A stretch of DNA of 8,545 bases from Ilumatobacteraceae bacterium (GCA_023257035.1 JALRDI010000118.1:1-8545); one strand, 5' to 3'; shown: positions 1 through 6,247, numbered from the stretch's first letter. Notes: generated from the letters alone by a model not told the origin. Numbers and translations are program-made.

Positions 1-298
1 GTCAATGAATCTTACACCACTTTCACTTTTATTTATACTCATGTTATTAGGTTCATTTCTATGGTTAGGTAAAGAACTAAAAGTTCAACAAAATTTAGAG
101 GATGAATTGAAAAAAACTTTAACTGAAAAGGCAATAAATTCTTATAGTGATATCTTGTATGAGGTTAAGGTGTATTGCGCCAATGGAGATATTGGACCTA
201 CCTTGCGTGCCGTATATGCTTCATTTCCTTACATAGATTATAAAGTATCGAAGGAATTTATCGATATTATAGAATCTAATAAAAATAATGAAGAAAAA
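1..298. other. AT-rich segment of foreign or chimeric origin
   Basis: By hand count 88 of the first 300 bases are G or C (29%). The next 60 bases are 48% and the rest of the window is in the mid-to-high 50s. Codon choice also changes abruptly: TTA, AAA, AAT and ATA codons dominate here and are rare afterwards. The change falls at about 290-300, exactly where a ferredoxin coding sequence begins mid-domain. The joint lies within GAAAAATGC, a string a native ferredoxin could also have had (Glu-Lys-Cys), so a short shared sequence may have guided the join. The most likely explanation is a chimeric contig end; a real insertion or recombination is possible. Confidence 0.7.
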
Positions 299-466
299 TG
301 CCAAGGTCATAACCGTTGTTTTGCGCTAGCTCCAGAACTTTTTGACGTTGACGACTACGGAACAGCCATCGCATTAAACGATGGTGTTGTCCCGGCAGAA
401 CTTGAAGACAAAGCTCGGCTGGCAGCCGCGAACTGCCCCGAATACGCCATCACGATCGAAGACTGA
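5..466 (+). CDS. Chimeric ORF: AT-rich membrane-anchored N-terminus joined to the C-terminal part of a P450-type ferredoxin
   Basis: The reading frame is open for 153 residues but has two unlike halves. Residues 1-98 are Lys/Ile/Asn-rich, coded by ~29% G+C DNA, with one hydrophobic segment at about residues 5-21 followed by a charged stretch; I do not recognise this part, though the short N-terminal anchor recalls small membrane proteins of marine picocyanobacteria. From Cys99 on it is a small bacterial ferredoxin: C99-QGHNR-C105, an acidic loop, then C143-P144, the CX5C...CP pattern of [3Fe-4S] or [4Fe-4S] ferredoxins that feed actinobacterial P450s. The variable fourth-ligand position is His102. 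The roughly ten residues that normally precede the first Cys (the first beta strand) are absent. The P450 start codon follows the stop by 15 nt, so the ferredoxin is very probably that enzyme's electron donor. The ferredoxin assignment is firm; the N-terminus is probably not native. Confidence 0.75.
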   Translation: MNLTPLSLLFILMLLGSFLWLGKELKVQQNLEDELKKTLTEKAINSYSDILYEVKVYCANGDIGPTLRAVYASFPYIDYKVSKEFIDIIESNKNNEEKCQGHNRCFALAPELFDVDDYGTAIALNDGVVPAELEDKARLAAANCPEYAITIED

Positions 467-481
467 TTGCAGGAGCTTCCT

Positions 482-1699
482 ATGGCTGGAATGTACGAAA
501 AGGTCCTCGATTGGGCAAACGATTTCGATCATGCCGATCCGGAATATAACGAGCGTGCTCACGAGATCTGGGCAGAGTTCCAAGGCTCGGAGTGTCCGGT
601 TGCTCACAGCGATCGTTATGACGGTCTCTGGGCGCCGTTCACTTATGAGATGGTGCACGAGATCGCCTACGACACCGATCACTTCACCTCACAGGGTGTT
701 GTGGTGAACACGGGACGACCCATGATTGAGGCTCCTGTTGGGCCAGCGCCGCCCATCACCAGCGACCCGCCATTCCACAACATCGCGCGTCGTCTGCTCC
801 TCCCACCGTTCTCGCCGAAAGTGATCGCAGAGTGGGAGCCCGAGGTTCGACGACTTTGTAATGAGTTGCTCGACCGTATGGGAGATATCACCGAAGGCGA
901 GTCAATCGTTGACGGTGCAGTTGAATACGCGCAGAGCATTCCGGTCAACGTGATCGCTCGAATGCTCGGTTTCCCGACCGAAGATGAGGCGCTCTTCCGA
1001 GACTTCGTGCACAACGTTCTTGAGCGCATTAACGAGCCGGTTGAAGAACGCGAAGAATTCATGCAGCCATTGGCCGACTATCTCGATGCGCAAATTCAGG
1101 ACCACCGAGACAACCCTCGTGATGACCTCACCAACTACTTGCTCAATGTTGAGATCGCCGGCAACAAACTGTCCGACGAACACGTCCGTGGTTCGATCCT
1201 GCTGTTGCTCGTAGCCGGAATCGATACGACGTGGTCTGCGATCGGTTCCTCGCTCTGGCACCTCGGCACGCACCCAGATGATCTCCAGCGACTTGTCGAT
1301 GAACCAGAAGTCATGATGTTTGCGCTTGAAGAATTCCTTCGTGCCTACGCGCCGGTGACAATGGCTCGCCTGGTCAAAGAGGACTACGACTTCCACGGCT
1401 GCCCGATGAAGGCAAATGACTGGGTGTTGTTGCCGTTCCCGGCTGCAAACCGCGACCCAAAACAGTTTGAACATGCGACGCAGTTCGTGATCGATCGGCA
1501 AGAAAACCGCCACGGTGCGTTCGGTCTCGGCATTCATCGCTGCTTGGGTTCGAACCTTGCTCGACTCGAACTGAAGGTTGCGGTCGAAGAATTCGTTCGC
1601 CGCTTCCCTTCGTTCACCGTCGACGGCGATACGAGATGGAGTGTCGGTCAAATTCGCGGACCACGCGAATTGCCACTACGTGTCTTGAAGACCAGCTGA
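482..1699 (+). CDS. Cytochrome P450 monooxygenase
   Basis: Complete 405-residue soluble bacterial P450, a haem-thiolate monooxygenase that takes electrons from a ferredoxin. Signatures in order: I-helix oxygen-activation motif AGIDTT at residues 245-250, K-helix ExxR at E284-R287, and haem-binding loop FGLGIHRCLG at 347-356 with Cys354 as the iron ligand. Segments such as EDYDFHG and the C-terminal layout resemble the P450cam (CYP101)-like branch, but I cannot assign a CYP family or substrate. The in-frame TTG at 467 is not the likely start: AGGAG at 471-475 sits 6 nt before ATG 482. The ferredoxin gene ends 15 nt upstream, consistent with one transcript. No ferredoxin reductase or substrate-pathway gene is in the window, so reductase must come from elsewhere. 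The last 24 nt overlap the convergent CLC gene. Confidence 0.93.
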   Translation: MAGMYEKVLDWANDFDHADPEYNERAHEIWAEFQGSECPVAHSDRYDGLWAPFTYEMVHEIAYDTDHFTSQGVVVNTGRPMIEAPVGPAPPITSDPPFHNIARRLLLPPFSPKVIAEWEPEVRRLCNELLDRMGDITEGESIVDGAVEYAQSIPVNVIARMLGFPTEDEALFRDFVHNVLERINEPVEEREEFMQPLADYLDAQIQDHRDNPRDDLTNYLLNVEIAGNKLSDEHVRGSILLLLVAGIDTTWSAIGSSLWHLGTHPDDLQRLVDEPEVMMFALEEFLRAYAPVTMARLVKEDYDFHGCPMKANDWVLLPFPAANRDPKQFEHATQFVIDRQENRHGAFGLGIHRCLGSNLARLELKVAVEEFVRRFPSFTVDGDTRWSVGQIRGPRELPLRVLKTS

Positions 1700-2929
1700 C
1701 GAGCGTCGCAGCGCATGGCGTTGCGTTTCGTAGATCGTTCCAGTTCCAGAGGCAATCCACGCGGTAATGCATCCGATTGCAATCGGGGTGACGGCAGCCG
1801 CTCCGAAGAGTTCAAGGCCCATCACGGTGCACGCAATCGGGGTATTCGCTGCTGCTCCAAAGGTGGCAACCATTCCGATCGCGGCAGCGGCTCCAATGGG
1901 TAGCCCGAGCAGTTCTCCGGCCGATGCGCCGAGGGTTGCTCCAATCACGAAAAGCGGGGTGACCTCTCCACCAAGAAACCCTGTGCCAATGGTGATGGCG
2001 GTGAACAACAACTTGAGAGCGAACACGCTGAGGGCTATCGACGTGCCGGCGAGGGCCGAATCGAGAAGGGGAAGTGACAAGCCGAGATAGTCACGCCCGA
2101 ACAGCGCAGCGAGCCCAACAACCGCTGCGCCTCCGATCACCGGTCTCACGACTGCAGATGGAACATAACGACGCCCGAGACTGCGGATTGCCGAGGTAAC
2201 TGAAACGAAGAGACGTGCGGCAATTCCGCACGCGAGACCAACGACGATGAGTGCCCCGATTGTTGACGCCGATAGTGAGAGGTCCACTGCAAGACGGGCT
2301 GAGTGATGGTGGCCCAGCCGCGTCACGACTGCGTCGCCGACAAACGATGCGATGACGGCGGGAACAAGTGCTTGGTATCGCAAGCGACCAACGGTGGGAA
2401 CTTCGACCGCAAAGATCACTCCAGCAAAGGGCACACCAAAGACAGATCCGAACCCGCCGGCAAGCGCCGCGGTCAACATCAATGATCGATCGCTGTGATT
2501 GAGGCGCAGCAGTCGGCCGGCGGCATCGCTCAGACTTCCTGACATCTGAAGAGCGGTACCCTCTCGGCCAGCCGAACCGCCGAAGAGGTGAGTCCACCAG
2601 GTTCCGAGAAGTACGAGGGGTGCCATTCGTCGTGGAACCCACTGCGTTGGCGAGTGAATTTCTTCGAGCAGAAGGGCGTTGCCGGCTGATGACCGTCCAG
2701 CAAGGTGGTGATTTGAGAGTCCGATCGCAAGTCCGGCGACGGGCAGGAGGTACAGCATCCAGCTCGTGTCAGTTTGAACGGATGTCGCCCGATCGAGTCC
2801 TTCGAGGAATACGAACGACGCGATTCCTGCAAGGAGACCTGAAATTCCGCCCAGAATGATCCATCGGCAAGTACGTACGAAGGAACGCATCGGTTGGGAG
2901 GCCAGGGTTGCAGGGGTGTTCGTCGACAT
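1676..2929 (-). CDS. eriC: CLC-family antiporter, probable fluoride/proton exchanger (CLC-F/EriC-F type)
   Basis: 417-residue multi-pass membrane protein with a complete CLC fold. It has the marks of the fluoride-exporting subtype rather than chloride channels. The selectivity loop at 83-91 reads GNALLLEEI, with Asn84 where chloride CLCs have the Ser of GSGIP. The gate motif is GREGT at 121-125 with gating Glu123. The later loop is GGEVTP at 320-325, not GxFxP. From memory, the characterised Enterococcus CLC-F has E118, E318, T320 and Y396 as key residues; here E123, E322, T324 and Y400 fall at matching positions with a constant offset of 4-5. The expected role is expelling cytoplasmic fluoride using the proton gradient. 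ATG 2929 is the first start and gives the full N-terminus; its ribosome site is weak. The gene is divergent from the response regulator and shares its 51-bp control region. I see no fluoride riboswitch upstream. Subtype confidence about 0.75. Confidence 0.9.
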   Translation of the reverse strand: MSTNTPATLASQPMRSFVRTCRWIILGGISGLLAGIASFVFLEGLDRATSVQTDTSWMLYLLPVAGLAIGLSNHHLAGRSSAGNALLLEEIHSPTQWVPRRMAPLVLLGTWWTHLFGGSAGREGTALQMSGSLSDAAGRLLRLNHSDRSLMLTAALAGGFGSVFGVPFAGVIFAVEVPTVGRLRYQALVPAVIASFVGDAVVTRLGHHHSARLAVDLSLSASTIGALIVVGLACGIAARLFVSVTSAIRSLGRRYVPSAVVRPVIGGAAVVGLAALFGRDYLGLSLPLLDSALAGTSIALSVFALKLLFTAITIGTGFLGGEVTPLFVIGATLGASAGELLGLPIGAAAAIGMVATFGAAANTPIACTVMGLELFGAAAVTPIAIGCITAWIASGTGTIYETQRHALRRSSAGLQDT

Positions 2930-2930
2930 T

Positions 2931-2974
2931 TCTGATCACATTCTCACCAGATGCTTACCGCATTCTGATGTACT
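2931..2974. promoter_or_regulatory. Four tandem 11-bp repeats: probable response-regulator operator
   Basis: The divergent intergenic region contains four consecutive 11-mers in perfect phase: TCTGATCACAT (2931), TCTCACCAGAT (2942), GCTTACCGCAT (2953) and TCTGATGTACT (2964). Their cores CTGATC, CTCACC, CTTACC and CTGATG are each exactly 11 nt apart; repeats 1 and 2 share 8 of 11 bases. Direct repeats with an 11-nt period, about one helical turn, are the usual binding sites of OmpR/PhoB-family dimers, the family encoded immediately downstream. As I recall, mycobacterial MprA boxes are likewise 8-bp direct repeats with 3-nt spacers. The array runs from 2 nt upstream of the CLC start to 6 nt upstream of the regulator start, so it must overlap one or both promoters. 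Binding is inferred. Confidence 0.6.
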
Positions 2975-2980
2975 CATTGC

Positions 2981-3700
2981 ATGACCGAAGAGAGATTGCA
3001 GGTGCTGCTCGCCGAAGATGACCGTGCTGTCCGGGAATCTCTGGCGCGCGCGATGACCCTCGAAGGGTATGACGTCGACGCCGTAAATGACGGTGCGGCG
3101 GCACTTGAGCGGCTGCGAGACGGCTCTGGAAATGGCGCACTCCCTGACATCGTGATCCTCGATGTGTCGATGCCTGCTGTTGATGGTTTGACGGTGTGCC
3201 GGGTGCTTCGGTCAGAGGGAAGCAGACTCCCAATTTTGATGCTGACGGCAAGAACCGAGCCGAGCGATCGCATCGCCGGGCTCGATGCAGGGGCCGATGA
3301 TTACGTTCTAAAACCGTTCGATTTAGGCGAGTTGTTCGCTCGCCTCCGGGCGCTCGTTCGCCGCACCACGACTGAGATCGAAGAGCCCGGTGGTGCTGAG
3401 CCGCTCGTTCTTGACGACTTGGTGATCGAGCCAGCGGGACGCCGAGTGCGGCGGGGGAGTCGAGAACTTGATCTGTCGAAGACCGAATTTGATCTTCTCG
3501 AACTGCTTGTCCGCAATGCCGGAATTGTGCTCGATCACTCCACGATCTACGAGCGAATTTGGAATTACGACTTCGGTCCAGATTCAAAAAATCTCGCCGT
3601 GTACATCGGCTATCTGCGTCGGAAAACTGAAGATGAAGGTGGATCCCGTCTGATCCACACGGTGCGCGGCGTTGGCTACTCAGCGAGGGTTGAGCAATGA
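2981..3700 (+). CDS. OmpR-family two-component response regulator, MprA-like
   Basis: 239-residue DNA-binding response regulator. The receiver domain (about 5-125) has the acidic pocket E12-D13-D14, phospho-acceptor Asp61 in ILDVSMP, switch Thr89, and Lys111 in the LKPF motif. The winged-helix effector domain (about 140-236) has the recognition-helix region around NLAVYIGYLRRK (204-215) and the C-terminal hairpin IHTVRGVGY (225-233). The sequence is closest, by memory, to mycobacterial MprA, an envelope-stress and persistence regulator. ATG 2981 is chosen because it supplies the first beta strand of the receiver; no clear ribosome site precedes it, so a leaderless message is possible. GTG 3002, with AGAGAG 7 nt upstream, is an alternative but would clip that strand. 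It overlaps the kinase gene by 4 nt (ATGA). The repeats at 2931-2974 suggest autoregulation. Confidence 0.94.
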   Translation: MTEERLQVLLAEDDRAVRESLARAMTLEGYDVDAVNDGAAALERLRDGSGNGALPDIVILDVSMPAVDGLTVCRVLRSEGSRLPILMLTARTEPSDRIAGLDAGADDYVLKPFDLGELFARLRALVRRTTTEIEEPGGAEPLVLDDLVIEPAGRRVRRGSRELDLSKTEFDLLELLVRNAGIVLDHSTIYERIWNYDFGPDSKNLAVYIGYLRRKTEDEGGSRLIHTVRGVGYSARVEQ

Positions 3701-5025
3701 GTCTCCGTTTACGGATTGCATTATTGATGGCGGTGCTCGCAGCGACGGCGACGATTGCAGTTGGGGCGATTTCCTATCGAACGACGTCATCACGCCTGCT
3801 CGGAGCCGTCGATGATTCGCTTGTCGACGCAACGGCCGTTGCGACCGCTCGACGATTTGATGACCGTCTCTTTGAAGCTGGCCCATTTGATGGGTTTGTT
3901 GTCCAGGCGGTTCTCGAGGACGGGTCGATCATTCGATCGAATTTCCCTCATCAGATGAAACCAAGTCGGAACGACCTTGAGTTAATTGGTCGTCCTGGCG
4001 CAACAGATTTCAGATCGGTTCGTCTTGGTCGAGCCGAATATCGAATTCGTTCCATCGGCTTCGAAGACGGCATCGTTCAGATTGGCCGTCCACTCACAGA
4101 GACGAATTCGGTCCTCGAGAGCTTGCGTTTGCGCACCTTGCTATTGGTGAGTGGTGTGACCGTGCTTGCAGGAATTCTCGGAGCGCTCATTGCCGGTCGT
4201 GTCACCCGTCCGTTGCGGTCACTCACCGATGCTGCGTCAGAAATCGAGTCAACTGGGCGACTCGAACTCTCTGAGAACGAGTCGGTGAGTCGCCGTGATG
4301 AAGTTGGCCGACTCTCAACGGCGTTCCATCGCATGATTTCGGCCCTCGCTCGTTCTCGAGCCGATCAACGCCGCCTCGTTGAAGATGCAGGTCACGAGTT
4401 GCGAACACCGGTGACCTCCATTCGCACGGGGCTCGACACCTTGAGCCGCTATCCCGATTTGCCGGCTGATGAGCGGGCGGAGATTGTCGAATCGATGCGC
4501 GCCGAAGCGGCCGAATTGACATCGCTAGTGAACGAGGTTGTCCAGGTCGCAAGTGGTGAAGCCGATGAATCCGAACCCGAACACGTCCGTGTCGGAGACG
4601 TGGTTGGCATTGCAGCGGAGCGGGCCCAGCGCCGCTCTGGGCGCGAAGTCGTTGTGCAATCAGACGAGTCGATCGTGATGATTCGGCGAGGACAGTTGGA
4701 GCGCGCAGTTTCAAACCTTTTGGAAAATGCAGCAAAATTTGATGACAGCGCTAACCCGATTGAAGTCGTTGTTTCTGAGGGTCGAATCTCGGTTCTCGAC
4801 CGTGGTCCCGGAATTCCTGTTGGCGACCGGCAACTCGTCTTTGAACGATTCCACCGTTCGGCAACCGCTCGAACCCTCCCGGGCTCTGGCCTCGGACTCT
4901 CAATGGTCGCTACAACAGCTCGACAGAATGGTGGAGATGTATTTGTGGGAGACCGAGATGGGGGAGGAGCGATTGTTGGGCTTACATTGCCGGTCGTTCC
5001 GGCATGGGAGCCACCATCGGCATAG
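3697..5025 (+). CDS. Membrane sensor histidine kinase, MprB-like
   Basis: 442-residue sensor kinase, the partner of the upstream regulator by overlap (shared ATGA) and by type. Membrane segments lie at about 7-27 and 147-167 and bracket an extracytoplasmic sensor region of ~120 residues that I cannot assign to a known fold. A HAMP linker (about 168-221) follows, then a dimerisation/phosphotransfer helix with His233 in GHELRTP, then an HATPase domain: N-box with N340 and N344, G1 box DRGPGIP at 368-374, FERF at 382-385, G2 box GSGLGL at 396-401. The stretch around LVFERFHRSATARTLPGSGLG is strikingly like MprB. All catalytic motifs are intact. GAGG at 3685-3688 inside the regulator gene provides a ribosome site. 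The stop precedes a second candidate operator by 9 nt. The stimulus is unknown; envelope stress is a guess from homology. Confidence 0.94.
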   Translation: MSLRLRIALLMAVLAATATIAVGAISYRTTSSRLLGAVDDSLVDATAVATARRFDDRLFEAGPFDGFVVQAVLEDGSIIRSNFPHQMKPSRNDLELIGRPGATDFRSVRLGRAEYRIRSIGFEDGIVQIGRPLTETNSVLESLRLRTLLLVSGVTVLAGILGALIAGRVTRPLRSLTDAASEIESTGRLELSENESVSRRDEVGRLSTAFHRMISALARSRADQRRLVEDAGHELRTPVTSIRTGLDTLSRYPDLPADERAEIVESMRAEAAELTSLVNEVVQVASGEADESEPEHVRVGDVVGIAAERAQRRSGREVVVQSDESIVMIRRGQLERAVSNLLENAAKFDDSANPIEVVVSEGRISVLDRGPGIPVGDRQLVFERFHRSATARTLPGSGLGLSMVATTARQNGGDVFVGDRDGGGAIVGLTLPVVPAWEPPSA

Positions 5026-5034
5026 GTAGATGAG

Positions 5035-5056
5035 TTCTCACGTTGTCCTTACCTGA
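5035..5056. promoter_or_regulatory. Second copy of the 11-bp-phased operator motif, upstream of the exported repeat protein
   Basis: TTCTCACGTTGTCCTTACC at 5035-5053 matches TTCTCACCAGATGCTTACC at 2941-2959 in 14 of 19 positions, on the same strand. The conserved parts are TTCTCAC and CTTACC, with core-to-core spacing again exactly 11 nt. The third and fourth repeats of the first site are not obvious here. The site begins 9 nt after the kinase stop and ends about 90 nt before the downstream start codon, a reasonable place for an activator site. A CTCACC at 5079-5084 is out of phase and probably unrelated. I see no convincing -10 box between this site and the gene. Confidence 0.5.
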
Positions 5057-5145
5057 GTCATGCAGGCTTCTTGAAGAACTCACCGAAGATACATAGCAAC
5101 GGAAGCCGGACCCCCCAGTTTCCACAGCAAAGAAAGAAGTTGAAG

Positions 5146-6087
5146 ATGAAAAAGAGCGCACTTTTCGCAGCACTCTCAGCCGGAGCCATCGCCGGTACGG
5201 GCGCAGGCCTCATCCTTGGTGTTCCGGGGCTCACCAGCGCAGCTGGCGATTTGAACAACGATGCGTCATCCGACGTCGTGGTTGAATCAATCAATGACGG
5301 AGACCACGGTGAGGGACGTCACGGTGGGCCACGAGGTGGCGGTCGGCTGGCATCACCTGAAACTCTCGCCGGAGTGCTCGGGCTCGATGCTGAAACTCTT
5401 CGATCAGAGTTCGCAGCCGGAAAATCGATCGCTGATGTCGCAGGCGAACAGGGCGTTGCCATCGAGACCGTCATTGACGCTCTCGTCGCTGATGTCGAAA
5501 CCCACCTTGCCGAACATGTTGCCGATGGATCACTCACCGAGGAAGAGGCCGCTGACAAATTGGCAAATGCAGAGACCATTATCTCCGAGAAAGTGAATGA
5601 AGTGCCACCTCTTGGAGGTCGCGGCCCAGGGTTCCGCTCGGATGCGCAGCTATCGGCCACAGTGCTCGAGATGCTCGGTGTTGATGCCGCAACTCTGCAA
5701 GAGGCATTTGCAGCCGGCCAATCCGTTGCCGACGTCGCTGCCGAAAATGGAGTTGACCTCAATGACATCGTGAGCACACTCGTTGACGAGAAGGAAGCTC
5801 ACCTTGCCGAGCACGTGGCTGACGGGTCACTCACCGAGGAAGAGGCCGCCGACAAATTGGCAAATGCTGAGACCATGATCACGGAGCGACTCAACACAGT
5901 TCCGACTCCTGGTGACATGGGTCCTCGTGGCCCAATGCGTGGCGGTGACGGTCACGGCGGACCTCGTGGCGGTCGCCATGACCACACTGACGGCGATCAC
6001 ATCGACGGCATGAACGACGGAACGATGGATGACGGTGCTGCAACCAGTGGGACCGGGTTCGACAACTTGTTGAACTCAGACGCCTGA
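5146..6087 (+). CDS. Exported two-repeat protein with His/Gly/Asp-rich flanks, function unknown
   Basis: 313 residues from ATG 5146, preceded by AAAGAAG; this start places a classic signal peptide at the N-terminus (MKK, hydrophobic core 4-29, likely cut after Ala33). An upstream in-frame TTG at 5071 would bury the signal behind 25 polar residues. The mature protein holds two helical repeats of 99-residue period: L78-G79-L80-D81 aligns with L177-G178-V179-D180, and both carry FAAG(K/Q)S(I/V)ADVA then a 25-residue acidic segment that is identical (120-144 and 219-243). Similar secreted LG..-GKS-ADVA repeat proteins occur, as I recall, among actinobacterial hypotheticals. Flanks are low-complexity: HGGPRGG recurs at 59-65 and 270-276, and the tail 255-298 is rich in His, Asp, Gly and Met, suggesting metal binding. 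No Cys in the mature protein and no anchor, so it is probably soluble or wall-associated. Its place after the kinase and the operator-like site suggest it is an output, or accessory sensor, of that system. Confidence 0.85.
   Translation: MKKSALFAALSAGAIAGTGAGLILGVPGLTSAAGDLNNDASSDVVVESINDGDHGEGRHGGPRGGGRLASPETLAGVLGLDAETLRSEFAAGKSIADVAGEQGVAIETVIDALVADVETHLAEHVADGSLTEEEAADKLANAETIISEKVNEVPPLGGRGPGFRSDAQLSATVLEMLGVDAATLQEAFAAGQSVADVAAENGVDLNDIVSTLVDEKEAHLAEHVADGSLTEEEAADKLANAETMITERLNTVPTPGDMGPRGPMRGGDGHGGPRGGRHDHTDGDHIDGMNDGTMDDGAATSGTGFDNLLNSDA
5377..5895 (+). repeat. Intragenic duplication, 297-nt period, two units
   Basis: Two coding repeats offset by exactly 297 nt (99 codons) inside the exported protein gene: unit 1 from 5377, unit 2 from 5674. 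The best-preserved part, 5503-5577 versus 5800-5874, codes for 25 identical residues but differs at 8 of 75 bases, all third-position and silent. The short flanking motif HGGPRGG (5320-5340 and 5953-5973) is also repeated with six of seven codons changed silently. The duplication is therefore not recent; selection has kept the protein sequence. Confidence 0.85.
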
Positions 6088-6091
6088 TCAT

Positions 6092-6124
6092 TTGCTGGTC
6101 TGTCACCCCCCGGCAGACCAGCAA
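6092..6124 (+). terminator. Hairpin after the exported protein gene, candidate terminator
   Basis: A perfect 11-bp inverted repeat, TTGCTGGTCTG (6092-6102) and CAGACCAGCAA (6114-6124), encloses an 11-nt C-rich loop. It starts 4 nt after the stop codon. No T-run follows on the plus strand, so it is not a textbook intrinsic terminator; it may protect the 3' end or terminate together with the next hairpin. Confidence 0.6.
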
Positions 6125-6173
6125 CGCGAATGTTGTGGGTGCGCTCGAGTTTCGGGTGCACCCACATTCGCGT
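6124..6173. terminator. Long second hairpin abutting the first
   Basis: Left arm ACGCGAAT (6124-6131) plus GTGGGTGC (6135-6142) pairs with GCACCCAC (6158-6165) plus ATTCGCGT (6166-6173), with a 3-nt bulge GTT at 6132-6134. The apparent 15-nt loop also folds: 6144-6148 CTCGA pairs with 6152-6156 TCGGG (one G-U), and 6143/6157 make another G-U. The result is a 22-bp stem with a 3-nt bulge and a 3-nt loop. It follows the first hairpin directly, sharing one base. No clear T-run follows. The likely role is termination or transcript stabilisation between the two genes. Confidence 0.6.
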
Positions 6174-6209
6174 TCTCATCAAAGTGGGACGTGATGGCTG
6201 CAAAGAGGT

Positions 6210-6247
6210 TTAAGGTCCGCGACACCCGACCCGTACACTGATCGCAG
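6210..6247 (+). promoter_or_regulatory. Candidate promoter of pcrA, near-leaderless
   Basis: TACACT at 6234-6239 fits the actinobacterial -10 pattern TAnnnT and lies 8 nt before the ATG. TTAAGG at 6210-6215 is a weak -35 candidate at 18-nt spacing. The 8 nt between the -10 box and the ATG, GATCGCAG, hold no ribosome site, so transcription would start at or within a few bases of the start codon, as is common in actinobacteria. Confidence 0.4.

Noticed and set aside
902..1651. 249-codon open frame on the minus strand within the P450 gene
   Set aside because: It lies wholly antisense to a complete P450 with all motifs, shows no recognisable domain, and its Arg/Val-rich composition is that of a shadow frame.
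2930..2980. Fluoride riboswitch upstream of the CLC-F gene
   Set aside because: I read the reverse complement of the 51-bp leader for the crcB-motif pattern. The leader is too short and lacks the conserved GATGG...CC and CTGATG pairing arrangement; the CTGATG present is part of the 11-bp repeats on the opposite strand.
2955..3587. 210-codon minus-strand frame across the response regulator
   Set aside because: It covers the operator region and the regulator gene in antisense; Arg/His/Ser-rich with no domain, so a shadow.
5068..5078. Small palindrome TTCTTGAAGAA
   Set aside because: Only 5-bp arms around one base, no second copy at the other promoters, and common by chance; not listed as an operator.
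5079..5084. Third CTCACC core upstream of the exported protein
   Set aside because: It is 31 nt from the CTTACC core at 5048, not a multiple of 11, so it does not fit the phased operator.
5071..5145. TTG 5071 as the start of the exported protein
   Set aside because: It would add 25 polar residues before a clear signal peptide; ATG 5146 has a purine-rich ribosome site and puts MKK plus the hydrophobic core at the N-terminus.
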